From assembly GCA_900540255.1 (NCBI GenBank), contig UQFE01000008.1, positions 1 through 64,000 on the forward strand: a DNA stretch of 64,000 nucleotides, written 5' to 3'. The stretch is from an uncultured Clostridium sp. Its GTDB lineage: Bacteria > Bacillota > Clostridia > Clostridiales > Clostridiaceae. Each line of letters begins with the position of its first letter. Within the stretch, counting starts at the first letter, position 1. Both the position numbers and the translations under genes were made by a program. The notes under the pieces were generated by a model that ran no database searches, was not told the origin of the DNA, and was given only the letters and a program-made list of their open reading frames with translations. Of this stretch, positions 1-10,800 are shown piece by piece.

Positions 1-52
1 ACCCACCTTTCCAGCTTGGAAGGCTGGAGTATTACCGATATACGATACCCGC
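1..52 (-). tRNA. tRNA-Gly(UCC), 3' part cut by window edge
   Basis: The 52 bases are identical to the 5' part of the complete tRNA-Gly at 1538..1611. The acceptor 5' strand, D arm, anticodon arm with loop CTTCCAA (anticodon UCC) and part of the T arm are present. About 22 nt of the 3' end lie outside the window. The gene has its own consensus promoter just upstream. Confidence 0.9.
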
Positions 53-67
53 ATACTTGACAATATA

Positions 68-96
68 ATTATACTCAATAAAAATTATATTGTCAA
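68..96 (-). promoter_or_regulatory. Sigma-A promoter of the first tRNA-Gly
   Basis: On the minus strand this reads TTGACA, 17 nt, TATAAT, a perfect consensus, ending about 16 nt before the tRNA 5' end. It sits directly after the stop codon of the 224-aa gene, so the tRNA is probably transcribed independently of that gene. Confidence 0.8.
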
Positions 97-100
97 TATT

Positions 101-775
101 TTATATAACCTCAGTAAGATTTTTTTGTAATACGTTTCTAAAAATCTCCCCTGATTCTCTATCAGTTGTTGCATTTTTACATATATCTAACCATGTTTTA
201 AGTTCTTTATCAGTTTTCTTATTAATTTCTTCTTGTCCACTTGACATATAGCTTGATTCTAAAACAAATTTTCCAAGCTCCTCTGAAGTTTCAAACATTT
301 TTATATAAAGAAATTCCCTACTATCACCATACCACGTCCTATTAAATTCTCTTAAAAATTTTTTTACTTCTCTTATAGCTTTATCATTTGGAAAATCCCA
401 AAATCTCTTTAAATCAGAAACATTTTTTCTCATTTTATCTGCTTCTTCTCTTGTAATTTTTTCAGAACTTTCACCATCATTTATTATTTCCTCTACTGGC
501 TTTATTGGAACGTATGAAATAGGACCATACTTACAATTTATCCAAGTATAAAATGCTTCTTGTAAAAAAGAATATTGTATATATCCAATAAATACTTTAA
601 TATTAGGGAAATATGCCCATATACTATTTAATCCACCATATTTAGAAAAAATTAAAGTATGCATATAAACACTTTTATCAGTAGGCAAATTTTTCATAAA
701 CATATGACCTCTTATGGTCCTATTTTCCATAATAAAGTTTTTCCAATACTCAAAAGAATTATAATTTTGTCTCAT
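101..775 (-). CDS. Hypothetical protein, 224 aa
   Basis: I do not recognise the family. The ATG has a strong ribosome-binding site (AAGGAAGGTGAT, good spacing), so expression is likely. There is no signal peptide or clear membrane segment. The N-terminal third is aromatic-rich (for example SIWAYFPNIKVFIGYIQYS, about residues 51-69), and the C-terminal half is charged and probably helical. It is transcribed divergently from an HNH endonuclease gene; the shared intergenic region holds two palindromes. The pair lies between two tRNA-Gly copies, a setting typical of small acquired cassettes. Function is unknown. An antiphage or toxin/antitoxin role would be speculation. Confidence 0.75.
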   Translation of the reverse strand: MRQNYNSFEYWKNFIMENRTIRGHMFMKNLPTDKSVYMHTLIFSKYGGLNSIWAYFPNIKVFIGYIQYSFLQEAFYTWINCKYGPISYVPIKPVEEIINDGESSEKITREEADKMRKNVSDLKRFWDFPNDKAIREVKKFLREFNRTWYGDSREFLYIKMFETSEELGKFVLESSYMSSGQEEINKKTDKELKTWLDICKNATTDRESGEIFRNVLQKNLTEVI

Positions 776-815
776 ACTATCACCTTCCTTAACAATGTTA
801 AATATAATATATTAT

Positions 816-840
816 ATTTATAATATACCACTTAATGGTA
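816..840. promoter_or_regulatory. Palindromic operator candidate, copy 1
   Basis: First copy of an exact 25-nt direct repeat whose core TACCACTTAATGGTA is an inverted repeat (TACCA/TGGTA arms, 5-nt centre). On the minus strand it falls between a TTATGC-like -35 and a TATTAT-like -10, upstream of the 224-aa gene, as expected for a repressor site. The second copy is 66 bp away, about six helical turns. Confidence 0.55.
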
Positions 841-881
841 CTGCATAACTTATATTTATTCATAAGTATATTTAATATTAC

Positions 882-906
882 ATTTATAATATACCACTTA
901 ATGGTA
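882..906. promoter_or_regulatory. Palindromic operator candidate, copy 2
   Basis: Second exact copy of the 25-nt repeat, with the same TACCA-N5-TGGTA palindrome. It lies about 40 bp upstream of the -35 box of the HNH gene promoter. Two identical palindromes in a divergent promoter region suggest one regulator controlling both genes. The regulator is not evident nearby, although the HNH protein has a possible helix-turn-helix tail. Confidence 0.55.
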
Positions 907-945
907 GTTCTAATCAATAAGAAAACGTTTTTACAAAATGTAAAT

Positions 946-974
946 TTGATATTTTACTTTATTTAGAATATAAT
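946..974 (+). promoter_or_regulatory. Sigma-A promoter of the HNH gene
   Basis: TTGATA at 946-951, a 17-nt spacer, and TATAAT at 969-974. Transcription would begin near 981, leaving a leader of about 40 nt containing the SD sequence AAAAGGGGG before the TTG start. Confidence 0.75.
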
Positions 975-1022
975 ATAAGTAGATATTTATATAATTCTAA
1001 AGAATTAAAAGGGGGCAATCTA

Positions 1023-1424
1023 TTGTACAATTGTGAAATATGTGGAGATAAAGCTGATGTTCATCATATAGTTCATAGAAGTGAAGGTGGTTTTGATATT
1101 GAACTTAATTATAAGCATCTTTGTGCTTTTCATCATCGGGGTAAAAATGGTCCACATCAAAATCAATTTGTTGATCTTCAATATAAAATTGAGATGCAAA
1201 ATGAATTGTACAATACTTTAAAAAAGGAATATTATTCACCAAAAGAAATTTCTCAAATCTTAGGAGTTCATAATAATTCCTTAAAAAGATTACTAAAAAA
1301 TTTAAAAAGATATAAGGAAGGCTATAAACGTGATGATATAATTTTTACTCTAATGGGTTGTGTGAAATATAATATAGATACTCTAGAAGAATTAGCATTA
1401 GATTTATTAGTTGAAGTTTTATAA
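1023..1424 (+). CDS. HNH endonuclease-like protein with C-terminal HTH-like region
   Basis: The 133-aa protein begins at TTG behind a strong GGGGG ribosome-binding site. The first 40 residues form an HNH / zinc-finger nuclease motif: Cys4-Cys7 and Cys34-His37 are probable zinc ligands, and His14/His15, Asn29 and His38 match the H-N-H pattern. Residues about 70-95 (YYSPKEISQILGVHNNSLKR) look like a DNA-binding helix-turn-helix. The HNH fold cuts DNA in homing, restriction and phage-related proteins. Here it could be a small free-standing nuclease or a regulator with a zinc-finger domain. It is divergent from the unknown 224-aa gene and followed by a terminator. Confidence 0.8.
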   Translation: MYNCEICGDKADVHHIVHRSEGGFDIELNYKHLCAFHHRGKNGPHQNQFVDLQYKIEMQNELYNTLKKEYYSPKEISQILGVHNNSLKRLLKNLKRYKEGYKRDDIIFTLMGCVKYNIDTLEELALDLLVEVL

Positions 1425-1433
1425 TAATTATAC

Positions 1434-1472
1434 GGAGTTGTTTTGCTAAAAATTAGTGTACAACTCCTTTTT
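1434..1472 (+). terminator. Rho-independent terminator after the HNH gene
   Basis: GGAGTTGT and ACAACTCC arms surround an 18-nt loop and are followed by TTTTT, ten bases after the stop codon. Confidence 0.8.
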
Positions 1473-1484
1473 CATATAAAATAA

Positions 1485-1514
1485 AAAAAGTTAACTATTT
1501 CTAATTAACTTTTT
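1485..1514 (-). terminator. Terminator after tRNA-Gly
   Basis: AAAAAGTTAA and TTAACTTTTT arms around a short loop. It lies just downstream of the minus-strand tRNA-Gly and its symmetric A/T runs could stop transcription in both directions. Confidence 0.65.
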
Positions 1515-1537
1515 AATAATTGGGTTTCTTATCAACA

Positions 1538-1611
1538 TGGAGCGGGTAGTGGGAATCGAACCCACCTTTCCAGCTTGGAAGGCTGGAGTATTACCGATAT
1601 ACGATACCCGC
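1538..1611 (-). tRNA. tRNA-Gly(UCC)
   Basis: Complete cloverleaf of 74 nt. The acceptor stem is GCGGGTA/TACCCGC with encoded CCA, the anticodon stem is CCAGC/GCTGG with loop CTTCCAA (anticodon UCC), and the T arm is GTGGG-TTCGATT-CCCAC. It is identical over 52 nt to the copy at the window start, but the flanking sequences differ after about two bases. Confidence 0.97.
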
Positions 1612-1660
1612 ATATTTCATTTTAGTTATTTCTGATGAACTAACCTCTTGAACAATTATC

Positions 1661-1689
1661 ATTATATTCTATAATAATAACCTTGTCAA
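1661..1689 (-). promoter_or_regulatory. Sigma-A promoter of tRNA-Gly
   Basis: On the minus strand TTGACA, 17 nt, TATAAT: perfect consensus, about 50 nt upstream of the tRNA. Its spacer differs from that of the first tRNA copy, so the two promoters are not a recent duplication. Confidence 0.85.
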
Positions 1690-1733
1690 CAATTTTTTTA
1701 ATTTTTTTATTTTTATAATTTCACATACAAAAA

Positions 1734-1852
1734 AAGATGTGGCTGTCGCACTAAAACTTTTATATACAATATATTGTTTAATATTATTTAAAAAAATAAA
1801 AATCAACAACAATATATTGTAATATTTATTATTAATGCGACATCCCCACACT
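1734..1852. repeat. Dispersed hairpin element, copy 1; probable terminator of the first giant gene
   Basis: Imperfect inverted repeat of about 119 bp. The outer arms are GTGGCTGTCGCACTAAAA and TTAATGCGACATCCCCAC, and both inner arms carry CAATATATTG. It starts ten bases after the stop codon of the 3421-aa gene, and on the minus strand it ends in a run of seven T, so it probably terminates that transcript. The right half matches elements at 43654..43719 and 24307..24402 over nearly 40 nt, so this is a dispersed family, not an ordinary terminator. The ends resemble short-IS terminal repeats of the GGCTGTCGCA type; derivation from an IS is inference. Confidence 0.7.
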
Positions 1853-1861
1853 TTTAATGAA

Positions 1862-4800
1862 TTATTCAAATTTAAATATTAATTCAAATTTTCCTGTAAC
1901 ACTTCCACCAATAAAATTTTTACCATGTTTGCTTGTAAAGCCTATACTAGCTTCTTTTGGTGTATCACTTCCAGTTTCTTTAGCTGGTAATACACCTAAC
2001 TCTTTGTTTATCACATTAACATTATCTCCAATAAACTCTTCAATTGTTCCAGTTCTTAAACTTGGCTCTTCTGAGTCTTCTGGAAAATCTGGATTATCTG
2101 TATTGCTATTTTGTTTGTTTGTTGATAACCATAAAGGATTGCTTGGTTCATTATAATTTGACTGAGTTAATGATTTATCCTTTATATAAATACCCAATGC
2201 CATTTTTGTCATAGAGTCTTGTTCATTCATGTTATCCCAATCATAAGAATTTGGTCCTACAATTTCAAGTTCACCAGAATTAACTTTTTTAGCAAATGAT
2301 TCAACTTTAACTCTTACTGGACTAGTATTATTATTCTTTATTTTTAGTACTCCAGATACAAATTGATCATTTCCTTGACTTCCATCTTCATTTGGTATTA
2401 AGTTTGTTACTATTTGAAATGGAAGTTTAGTAGGTACAGTTACATTTATAGTTCTAACAACCTGTATATTTATTTCCTTTTCTGTTGAATTTCCATATAA
2501 ATCAGTTGCCCTATACCTTGCTTTATAATTGCCTTCAATGCTAGGATTAACATCATTACTTAAAAGTTCTAATATAGTTTCTCTTTCATAAAGAGAATCA
2601 TCTTCATCAGTTGCCCTTACAGCTTTCTTTAAATATTCATTAATAGCTTCTGATTTATTATCTATTGAATCTAATTCTATTATCGTCTTATTAGTTGATT
2701 CAATTTTTGGCATATCATATACAATTATTGTACTTGACTTTCTAGCAGTACGACTATTACTATTAGTAACTGTATATATAGCTTCATATAAACCAACAAC
2801 ATTAACATTTACATCCGAATAATCAAATTCTATTTGGTTAGTAAGTGGTCCATCAATACTATCATCTGCTGTTACACTTCTTTTTAGTTCTTCATAATTT
2901 ATTTCTGTACCCTTTAATACTTTTTTATCCATTACTCCCATTATTCTAGGTGCTGATTTATAAATTGCTTCTAAGCCATTTGGTGTTAATTTAAAAACAG
3001 CTTCAAGTAAGTTCAAACTATTATCTACACCATCATAATAATTTTCTCTTGCTCCTTCTATATTACCCTTTATAAGCAATTTTTTAGGTGTTCTATGAGT
3101 CATAGTTAACGTGTCACCATATACATAATTAAAGTCATTAAATTGATTTAAAACACTAGCATCATTTCCATTTTGATTTCCATTTAAGGTAATTAATCGT
3201 TTCCTATTTCCTTGTTCACTTTTTAACTCCATTGTAAATACAGTAGTTGATACTGTACTATCAAGTAAAGTTGTATTTTTATCAACTACAGCAATACTAC
3301 CACCATTATTTCCATTTGGAGTAATTTTAATCTTAATAGGTATTTTTTCTGGTGCTACTAATTCTATTAAATTTTCATTTACATTTAATTTATCAACCTC
3401 TGGCTCCACATAAATTGCCCTTAATCCAGAATCAGTAATTTTAAACACAGTATTTACAATATTTTCTGGATTTTGAACAAAATCAGAGTAATCTTCAGCA
3501 GCATTTCTAACTGGTCCATTAATAGAAAAATATTGTGGATGTCCTGCGTAAATTTCAATTATTGTATTATACGGAATCTTCATATTTTGAAGTGCTCCTA
3601 AAACTTGAATACTTGGTCTAGCACTTCCCATTAACTCTAAGTTTTGAGTAAGAGTATAATCACTGGAACTACTTGCTGTTGTTCCCTCTCTAGGTTCATA
3701 TACCTTTATTCCATAATATTTAAAATTAGAATTACTAGATGCAAAATATTCCAAACTATTGTTAACTGTAAAATTTAATTTAACACTATTTTCATCACTA
3801 GTATCTTTAATAAAACTTAAATTCAATCTATCATTTAATCCAAATTTAATTTTATCTTCAAAGATACCATTTTTCAAATTTACTATTCTTTCAGCAGTAT
3901 TACTTCTTCCCCAAGAATCTGTTACTATATAATGTAAAACATTTCTTCCTACCCTTTGCTCACCTTCTACAATTACTTCATCTTTAACTTTTTCAATTTC
4001 ATCTTCTTTACCTACAGATTTATTTAAATTAATTTCTTCACCATTATTAGATGGATTCCAAATAACTTTTACATTACTCTTAGTTAAAATATCATGGTCA
4101 TCAAAAATCTTTACTCCCCTTAAATAATTAAAATCATCTCCTTTAATCCCATCAAATACTTCTTCATTTCTATTTTCAACAATAATACCATTTAATTTAA
4201 CTTTTTCATCTATTTGTATTACTGGTGCATTATTATATACTGCTTCTAATCCTAAATCAGTAAACTTAAACCTAACATTTTTTATTTTATCAATATTAGT
4301 AACTCCATTAAAATAATCAATTTCTTTATTTACAACAGTTCCTAATATCTTTATACACATTTTATTTAATTCAGTTACATTTTCTATAGCAATATACTGC
4401 CCATCTTCATATATAAAATTTTGTATTCCACTTTCCTCATTATATAACTTTTCTTTTATAGTAGTTGCATTATCGTTACCCAAAATCTCTATAGATTTTA
4501 ATTCATTACCATTAAAATCATAAATTTTTATAGTTGCAAAAATATCACTTAAGCTATTTGGATTAAAAGTAGTATTTAATGCTTCATTAATATTAACCAT
4601 AATTTTATTTTGATTATTTATATTATCTCTAGCAAAGCTTATAGAAACTCCTTCTATTCCATCAATAGAATAAATATTTATTATATTACTATCCATGGCA
4701 GATCTAATTTCAATACTTCCTGGCTTTGTAGCACTTCTACCCCAAGAATCTTCAGCAATATATGTTATATTTTGTATTCCTAATGTATCATAATCAACTT

Positions 4801-7800
4801 CATCATCATTTATAGTTACTTCATTTCTACTTATTTTATCATGATCATCAGTAACTTCTATATCACTTGGAACAAGTAATAAACTTCCCTTATAATATGG
4901 AATAGTATCATCTCCACCTATTATCTTAGGTGCTTCATTATAAACATACTTTAATCCATTAGATAAAATCTCAAATCTTCCATTTTCCATTTTATCCTTA
5001 CTTGATAAACCCTCAAGTTTATTTTGCTCACTATTTATTATTTCACCTTGCAACTCTAAAGTTTCCCTTGGCTCCTTAGCCCATATACTCAAAGCATAAC
5101 CTTCTTCATAAGAAAAATTATTAATTTTACTTATTATAGAATTATCAATCAGTTGATTTCCCCTTAAGGCAATAGTTCCCAAGTTCTTTCCCACAGTATC
5201 ATAAGCATTTATTTCAAACACTTGATTTTTATCAATAAAATTAATACTAGTATTAAGCTTATAATCTAATACTCTAAGTTTTTTTTGTATTGAATCAAAA
5301 CTTATTATAAGTATATTATTTCTATTATCATCTCTTACATTAAGCTTTATATTTTCCAAATTATTTCTAGGTAAAACTGTTATTCTCCTATTAATAACTT
5401 CTTTAGTTCCCCAGCTATTTGAAATAATATATTTTACAATATAAACCCCTTCCCTTAACTTTTTAAATTGTGTCTTATCTTGATTTTCTGTTCCATTTTC
5501 AATTACTTCATCACTAAAATTCACATCACTAACTTCAGTTACTACTTCATCTATACTAATTGTATAATCCTCATTATTATCATCATTAACGTTTACAGTA
5601 ATGCCACTTAAAAGATTTAAAGTATCCCCCCTTTTTATAGTTATATTATCTACACCAGTTACACTTAAAGGTTTTGGTGTCATTTCCTTAAGACCATCAT
5701 CTGTTATCTTAAATCTAACATTAGAATAATTTTGAATATCTCCAAATCCATTTAAGTACTTTTCACTATATATATTATTTTCATCATTAGATTCAATTAT
5801 AACACCACCTATAATTCTTACAGTTGTAGATGTTTCTCCTTTTAAACTTATAGTGTCATACTTGCTAAATGATACATTATTTAAACTTGCTAACTGTAAT
5901 TCATCATGCTCATTATCACCATTTAAAATCACTTTAATTTTTTCATTTCCCCTTAAATCTCTTAAAACCATCTCAAAATAATTATTTTCACTTAACTTAT
6001 AAACATCACTTGTTTCATTTTGTAATATATCACTTCCTCTTAATACAAACTTATTTTCATTAGTATCAAAAATAATTTTAAATGATAAATTTTCATCTAT
6101 CCCATAAACTTCTATTTCATTTTCTCTTACCTTTGATTCCACATTTATGCTAGCTTCTTTAAGAGTTGCCCTTCCCCAAGTATCATAAAGTTTATATTCC
6201 ACTTTATAAGTTCCTAATTTGTTAAAATCATAATTACATATATTAGGATTTTCATTTAAATGTGTTACAAGATTATCATTTACATATACAAATACAAATT
6301 CTTTAGAAATATTTTCATCTATTTCATCACTTACATTTATATCTGCTAATAAATCTATAACACCTTTGCTAATAGTTCTGTTCTTTCTAACTCCTTCAAT
6401 ATTGGGCGCCTTATTATACTTAGCTATTAATCCATCATTACTTACTTTAAATTCAGTATTTTTCATATAATCTAACTTATTATCATCATCCATATTGTCA
6501 TTTTCTCTTGGCTTATCACCAAATATAGTTCCAGTAATTTCAATGCAAGATAAATTACTTCTATATACTCTTATAATATCCCCATCAGCATATTGCAACT
6601 TATTAAGCTCTATTAATTTAGGAGAAGTACCTCTATCATTACCATTTAAAGTAATATTAGCTTTTTCATTTCCCTCTGAATCTTTAATTTCAATAGTAAA
6701 TGCAACATCATTTAAATTATTTACAGACAACTTTTCATTACTTTGATTAAATACCTTATATGTATTTTTAACTGTATCAAATCCAATTTCAAAAGCTAAT
6801 TTTCTATTAACATTTTCTGAATTAATTATATTTAAAGTATTATCACCTTCTAAATTAATACTTTCATTTTGACTTATAGCTTCATTACCTTCTTGCATAT
6901 TATTAACTTCTGAAAATATTTTAAATATATTTTTATATAAATTAGGTCTTACTGTAATTTTTCTATTTACTCTTGTAGTTTTATCCCAACGGTCAGTTGC
7001 AGTATAAGTTACTGTATAAGGTCCCAATTGATTTGTATTAACAATATCACCTGAAATACTTGTTCTTAAATGACCATTATCAAAATCATCAGTATAAGTT
7101 ACACCCTCACTACTAACAAATTCTTCACCTTGATAAACATCCTTATCTTCAGCTCCATGTATCTTAGGGCCTTCATTATATATAGCTTCTAATCCATCAG
7201 GAGTTAATCTAAACACAACATTATTCATATTATCAATATCATTAACACCATCACTATAATCTTCCCTTGCATTTTTTATTTTACCTTTTATAATTGACCT
7301 AGATGGTTCTATATGCCATAAATATAAACAGTCATTATACTCAAAAGGAACATTATTCCAATTCCTATCATTTTCTCCATTATTAGAATTAGTAGTGGAC
7401 ATATATGTTGAACCTTCCTCACGCCCATTAAACTCTGTTCTTTTTTTAATATGTCCATCACTTCCTATAAGAACCATTTTATAAACTACTTCATTTCTAT
7501 CTGATAAAACCATTGTTTTTGTTGCATCAACTACTTTAAACATTTTTTGTTCAAAATCAATTTGAATTTTAAATGGAAACTTTTCTGGTGCAACTGGACC
7601 AAATACAACTTTATTATTTGTTATATTATTTTCATCTGGATTAGTATATATTGATTTTAATCCACTTTTTGTAATCTCAAATTTTACATTAAGTAAGTTT
7701 TCTGGATTTTGTACACCATCAGTATAATTCTCTCTTTCATCAGTTACATTACCTATTATAGAAAATCTATTTGGATGTCCATGATAAATCTCAAAATAAT

Positions 7801-10800
7801 CTCCATATTTAAACGTATAATCCTTTAAAGTTTGTAAAGTACTATCTGTAACTCTTTGTGATACATCAATGCTTATTTGTGGAACAATAGCAGTTGCCCC
7901 AACACCATTTTCATTTGGTCTATATACTGCAATTTTTACATAACCACTAACTCCCCCATTACCAAAAGACTTATTATAAGTAATTACATTTAATTTATTA
8001 TTTTCATGATTAAAACCAATTTTTATTATCTCTCCATTTTCACCATTAAATATAATAGTATTTTTATCAATACCATTTTTTATTATTAAACTTCTTTCAA
8101 CGCTACTTTCTCTTCCCCAGCTATCTTGAACTGTTAATCTAACTGTGTTATTTCCTATCCTTAAATGCTTCTTCTCCTCCTCTACAAACTTCTCTTCTTC
8201 TGTTTTTTCCTCAACATTACCGTTACTTAACCTTCCATTATCCTGTTCATTATTTTCAAGATTATCTCCCTGAACTGTGGAGCCATCATCCTCATTGCTA
8301 TCTATAAAACTAACCTTTATTTTATTATTATCAATAATATGATTATTTTCTGGATTATCCCTATCATCAACAACTTGTATATTTTCTGTATAATTAATAG
8401 GATCACCTGCATATACAGTAAGAATATCATTACTTAAAAACCTTATTTTAGGTGGCTTATTATAAATAACATGTATTCCATCTTCTGTTAAATTAAATCT
8501 AACATTATCAATATAATCATTACTAGTTATAGTTTGAGAATAATCCTGCTCTCCATCTCCAGCTTCACCCAATTCATTATTTCCTGTCATATATCCATTT
8601 ATTCTTAACCTAACTAAATTACTGCTCCATAAACTAAAATAATATCCATCATAAACAGTAATATCTTCTAACCTTTTTTCAATTTCTTCCACATTCCTTG
8701 ATTCTGCTTCTGTTAATTGAATTTCACCAACCTTTTCTTCATCAACATTAAATACAGTTAACTTAAATACAATTTCATTTTGTTGTTCTTCAAAATTCTC
8801 TTCATTAACCATACCACCTTTTACATCAAATATATTTGATATTGGATTATAATTAATAGAAAACAACTTATTATTGCCATCTGCACTATAAAATTCAATA
8901 TCATTTGATGCAGATTTTGATATTACAGATACATTCCTTTGATAAGTAGCACTTCTTCCCCAAGCATCAGTAACCTTATAATTTAAAATAAAATCCCTAA
9001 TTTCATCAGTTTCTACATAACCATCACTACTTTTATTAAAAATTTTAAACTTAAATTTTTCTTTAGCTTTACTTTCATCTTCTCCTTTAAGTTTACGTCC
9101 ATCTACATCAGTAATTTCTATACTGCTAAGACTTATTTCATTTGTATCATCTTTTACTTCAATCCCATTAGTTGCAACTTCTTGAGTTATATCATCATTT
9201 TTATATACATATAAAATTTTATTTAACCCTATAATTACAGGTGCTTCATTATATATAACTTGTAACCCTTCAGATTTAATTTCAAATCTTGTATTTTCCA
9301 TCTTTTCTTCATTTTCAAATCCATTTAAAATAATATCTGATTTACCTGATATAAATATTCCATCTTTTGAATCATAACACCATAAAGAAATATATCTAAA
9401 GCCTTTATATGATAAATTATTAATCTTATTAACTACTTCATTATTTAATAAATCAGAATTAGTTAAACTTATAATAACTTCCTCTTCACTTTCACTATTA
9501 TTTCCATTAATTTTAGAGCCTTCAGCTTTATTATCCTTAATAAGCTTAAACTCAAATATCTTATCATTTTCCTTTAACCTACTTGGAACTTTACTTTTAT
9601 CAATTTTATCTACTACAAAGAGTTTATTTTCATCATCAAATCTAATAGTTAATATAACTTCATCAGTTTCATCATTTTTAATTGTTATATAATTATATTC
9701 TAAAGGACTATATGGATAAACAGTTATCTTTCTTTTTATCATAGAACTTCTACCCCAGCTATCCACAACACTATATTCAATTTCCTTTTCTCCAATTGTA
9801 TTAGTATCAAAATCGCCAATTACAACCTTTTCATTTAAAGTATTTCCATCATGGTCATCTTCCACTCTTAAACCTTCCATTAATTCCTCTCTACTTAAAC
9901 TTCCATTTCTATTAACTTCTAAATTAATAGAAGAATTTATTATAAACCTTGGGGCTTCATTATAAATATAAGTTAATGTACTTTCCCCTATTTCAAATCT
10001 TACATTTTTCATAAAATCTGAATTATCAATTCCATCACTATAATCTTCACCATTTTCCCCTTCCTCTTCACTTGATGAATTTTTGTCCACACCACTGATA
10101 ACTATATTTTTAGGATTATTTGACCATAACTCTATACAATCACCTATAGCATATTGATAACCATCAAACCTTTTTAACATAGACCTTAAATTATCAGTTC
10201 CCTTAATATTTAAAGTCTTTTGCAATACACCATCATTTGTATATATCCTTAATTTAAATATAGATGATGATACAGATAAATCTATAGCTTCATCTTTTAC
10301 ATTATCTAAATCATCAACTAAAAATTGATTTTTTACAGAATCAAACTTTATTTTAAATAAACTTTCATCACCATTTTTAAATTCTATAAATTTTTCATCA
10401 AGAGGATTTGTTGATTTAACTATTAACCTCATTTCAGCAGTATTAGACTTTCCCCAACTATCAGTAACAGTATAAACTATAATTTGCTCTCCTACCTTAG
10501 AAGTATCAAAAGGGCTATAAGTTATTGAAACAACTTTTGAATCTAAATTATCCTCTGTAAATTCATCAAAATCATCAGTTATTTTTCCATTTTTTATATA
10601 ATTTAATGGCTCAAAATCTGTGCTTCCTCTTATTATTTCAACAGGTGCTAAAGGTGCTATTTGTGGAGCTTCATTAATTACCTCCTCCAATCCACTATTT
10701 TTAATTCTAAATCTACGAGTTGAAATATCCTCTTGTGGTACCCCTTCATTATAATGCTTAACTTCATTAGTAATTACTAAATCACCAGATGAATTTTTAC

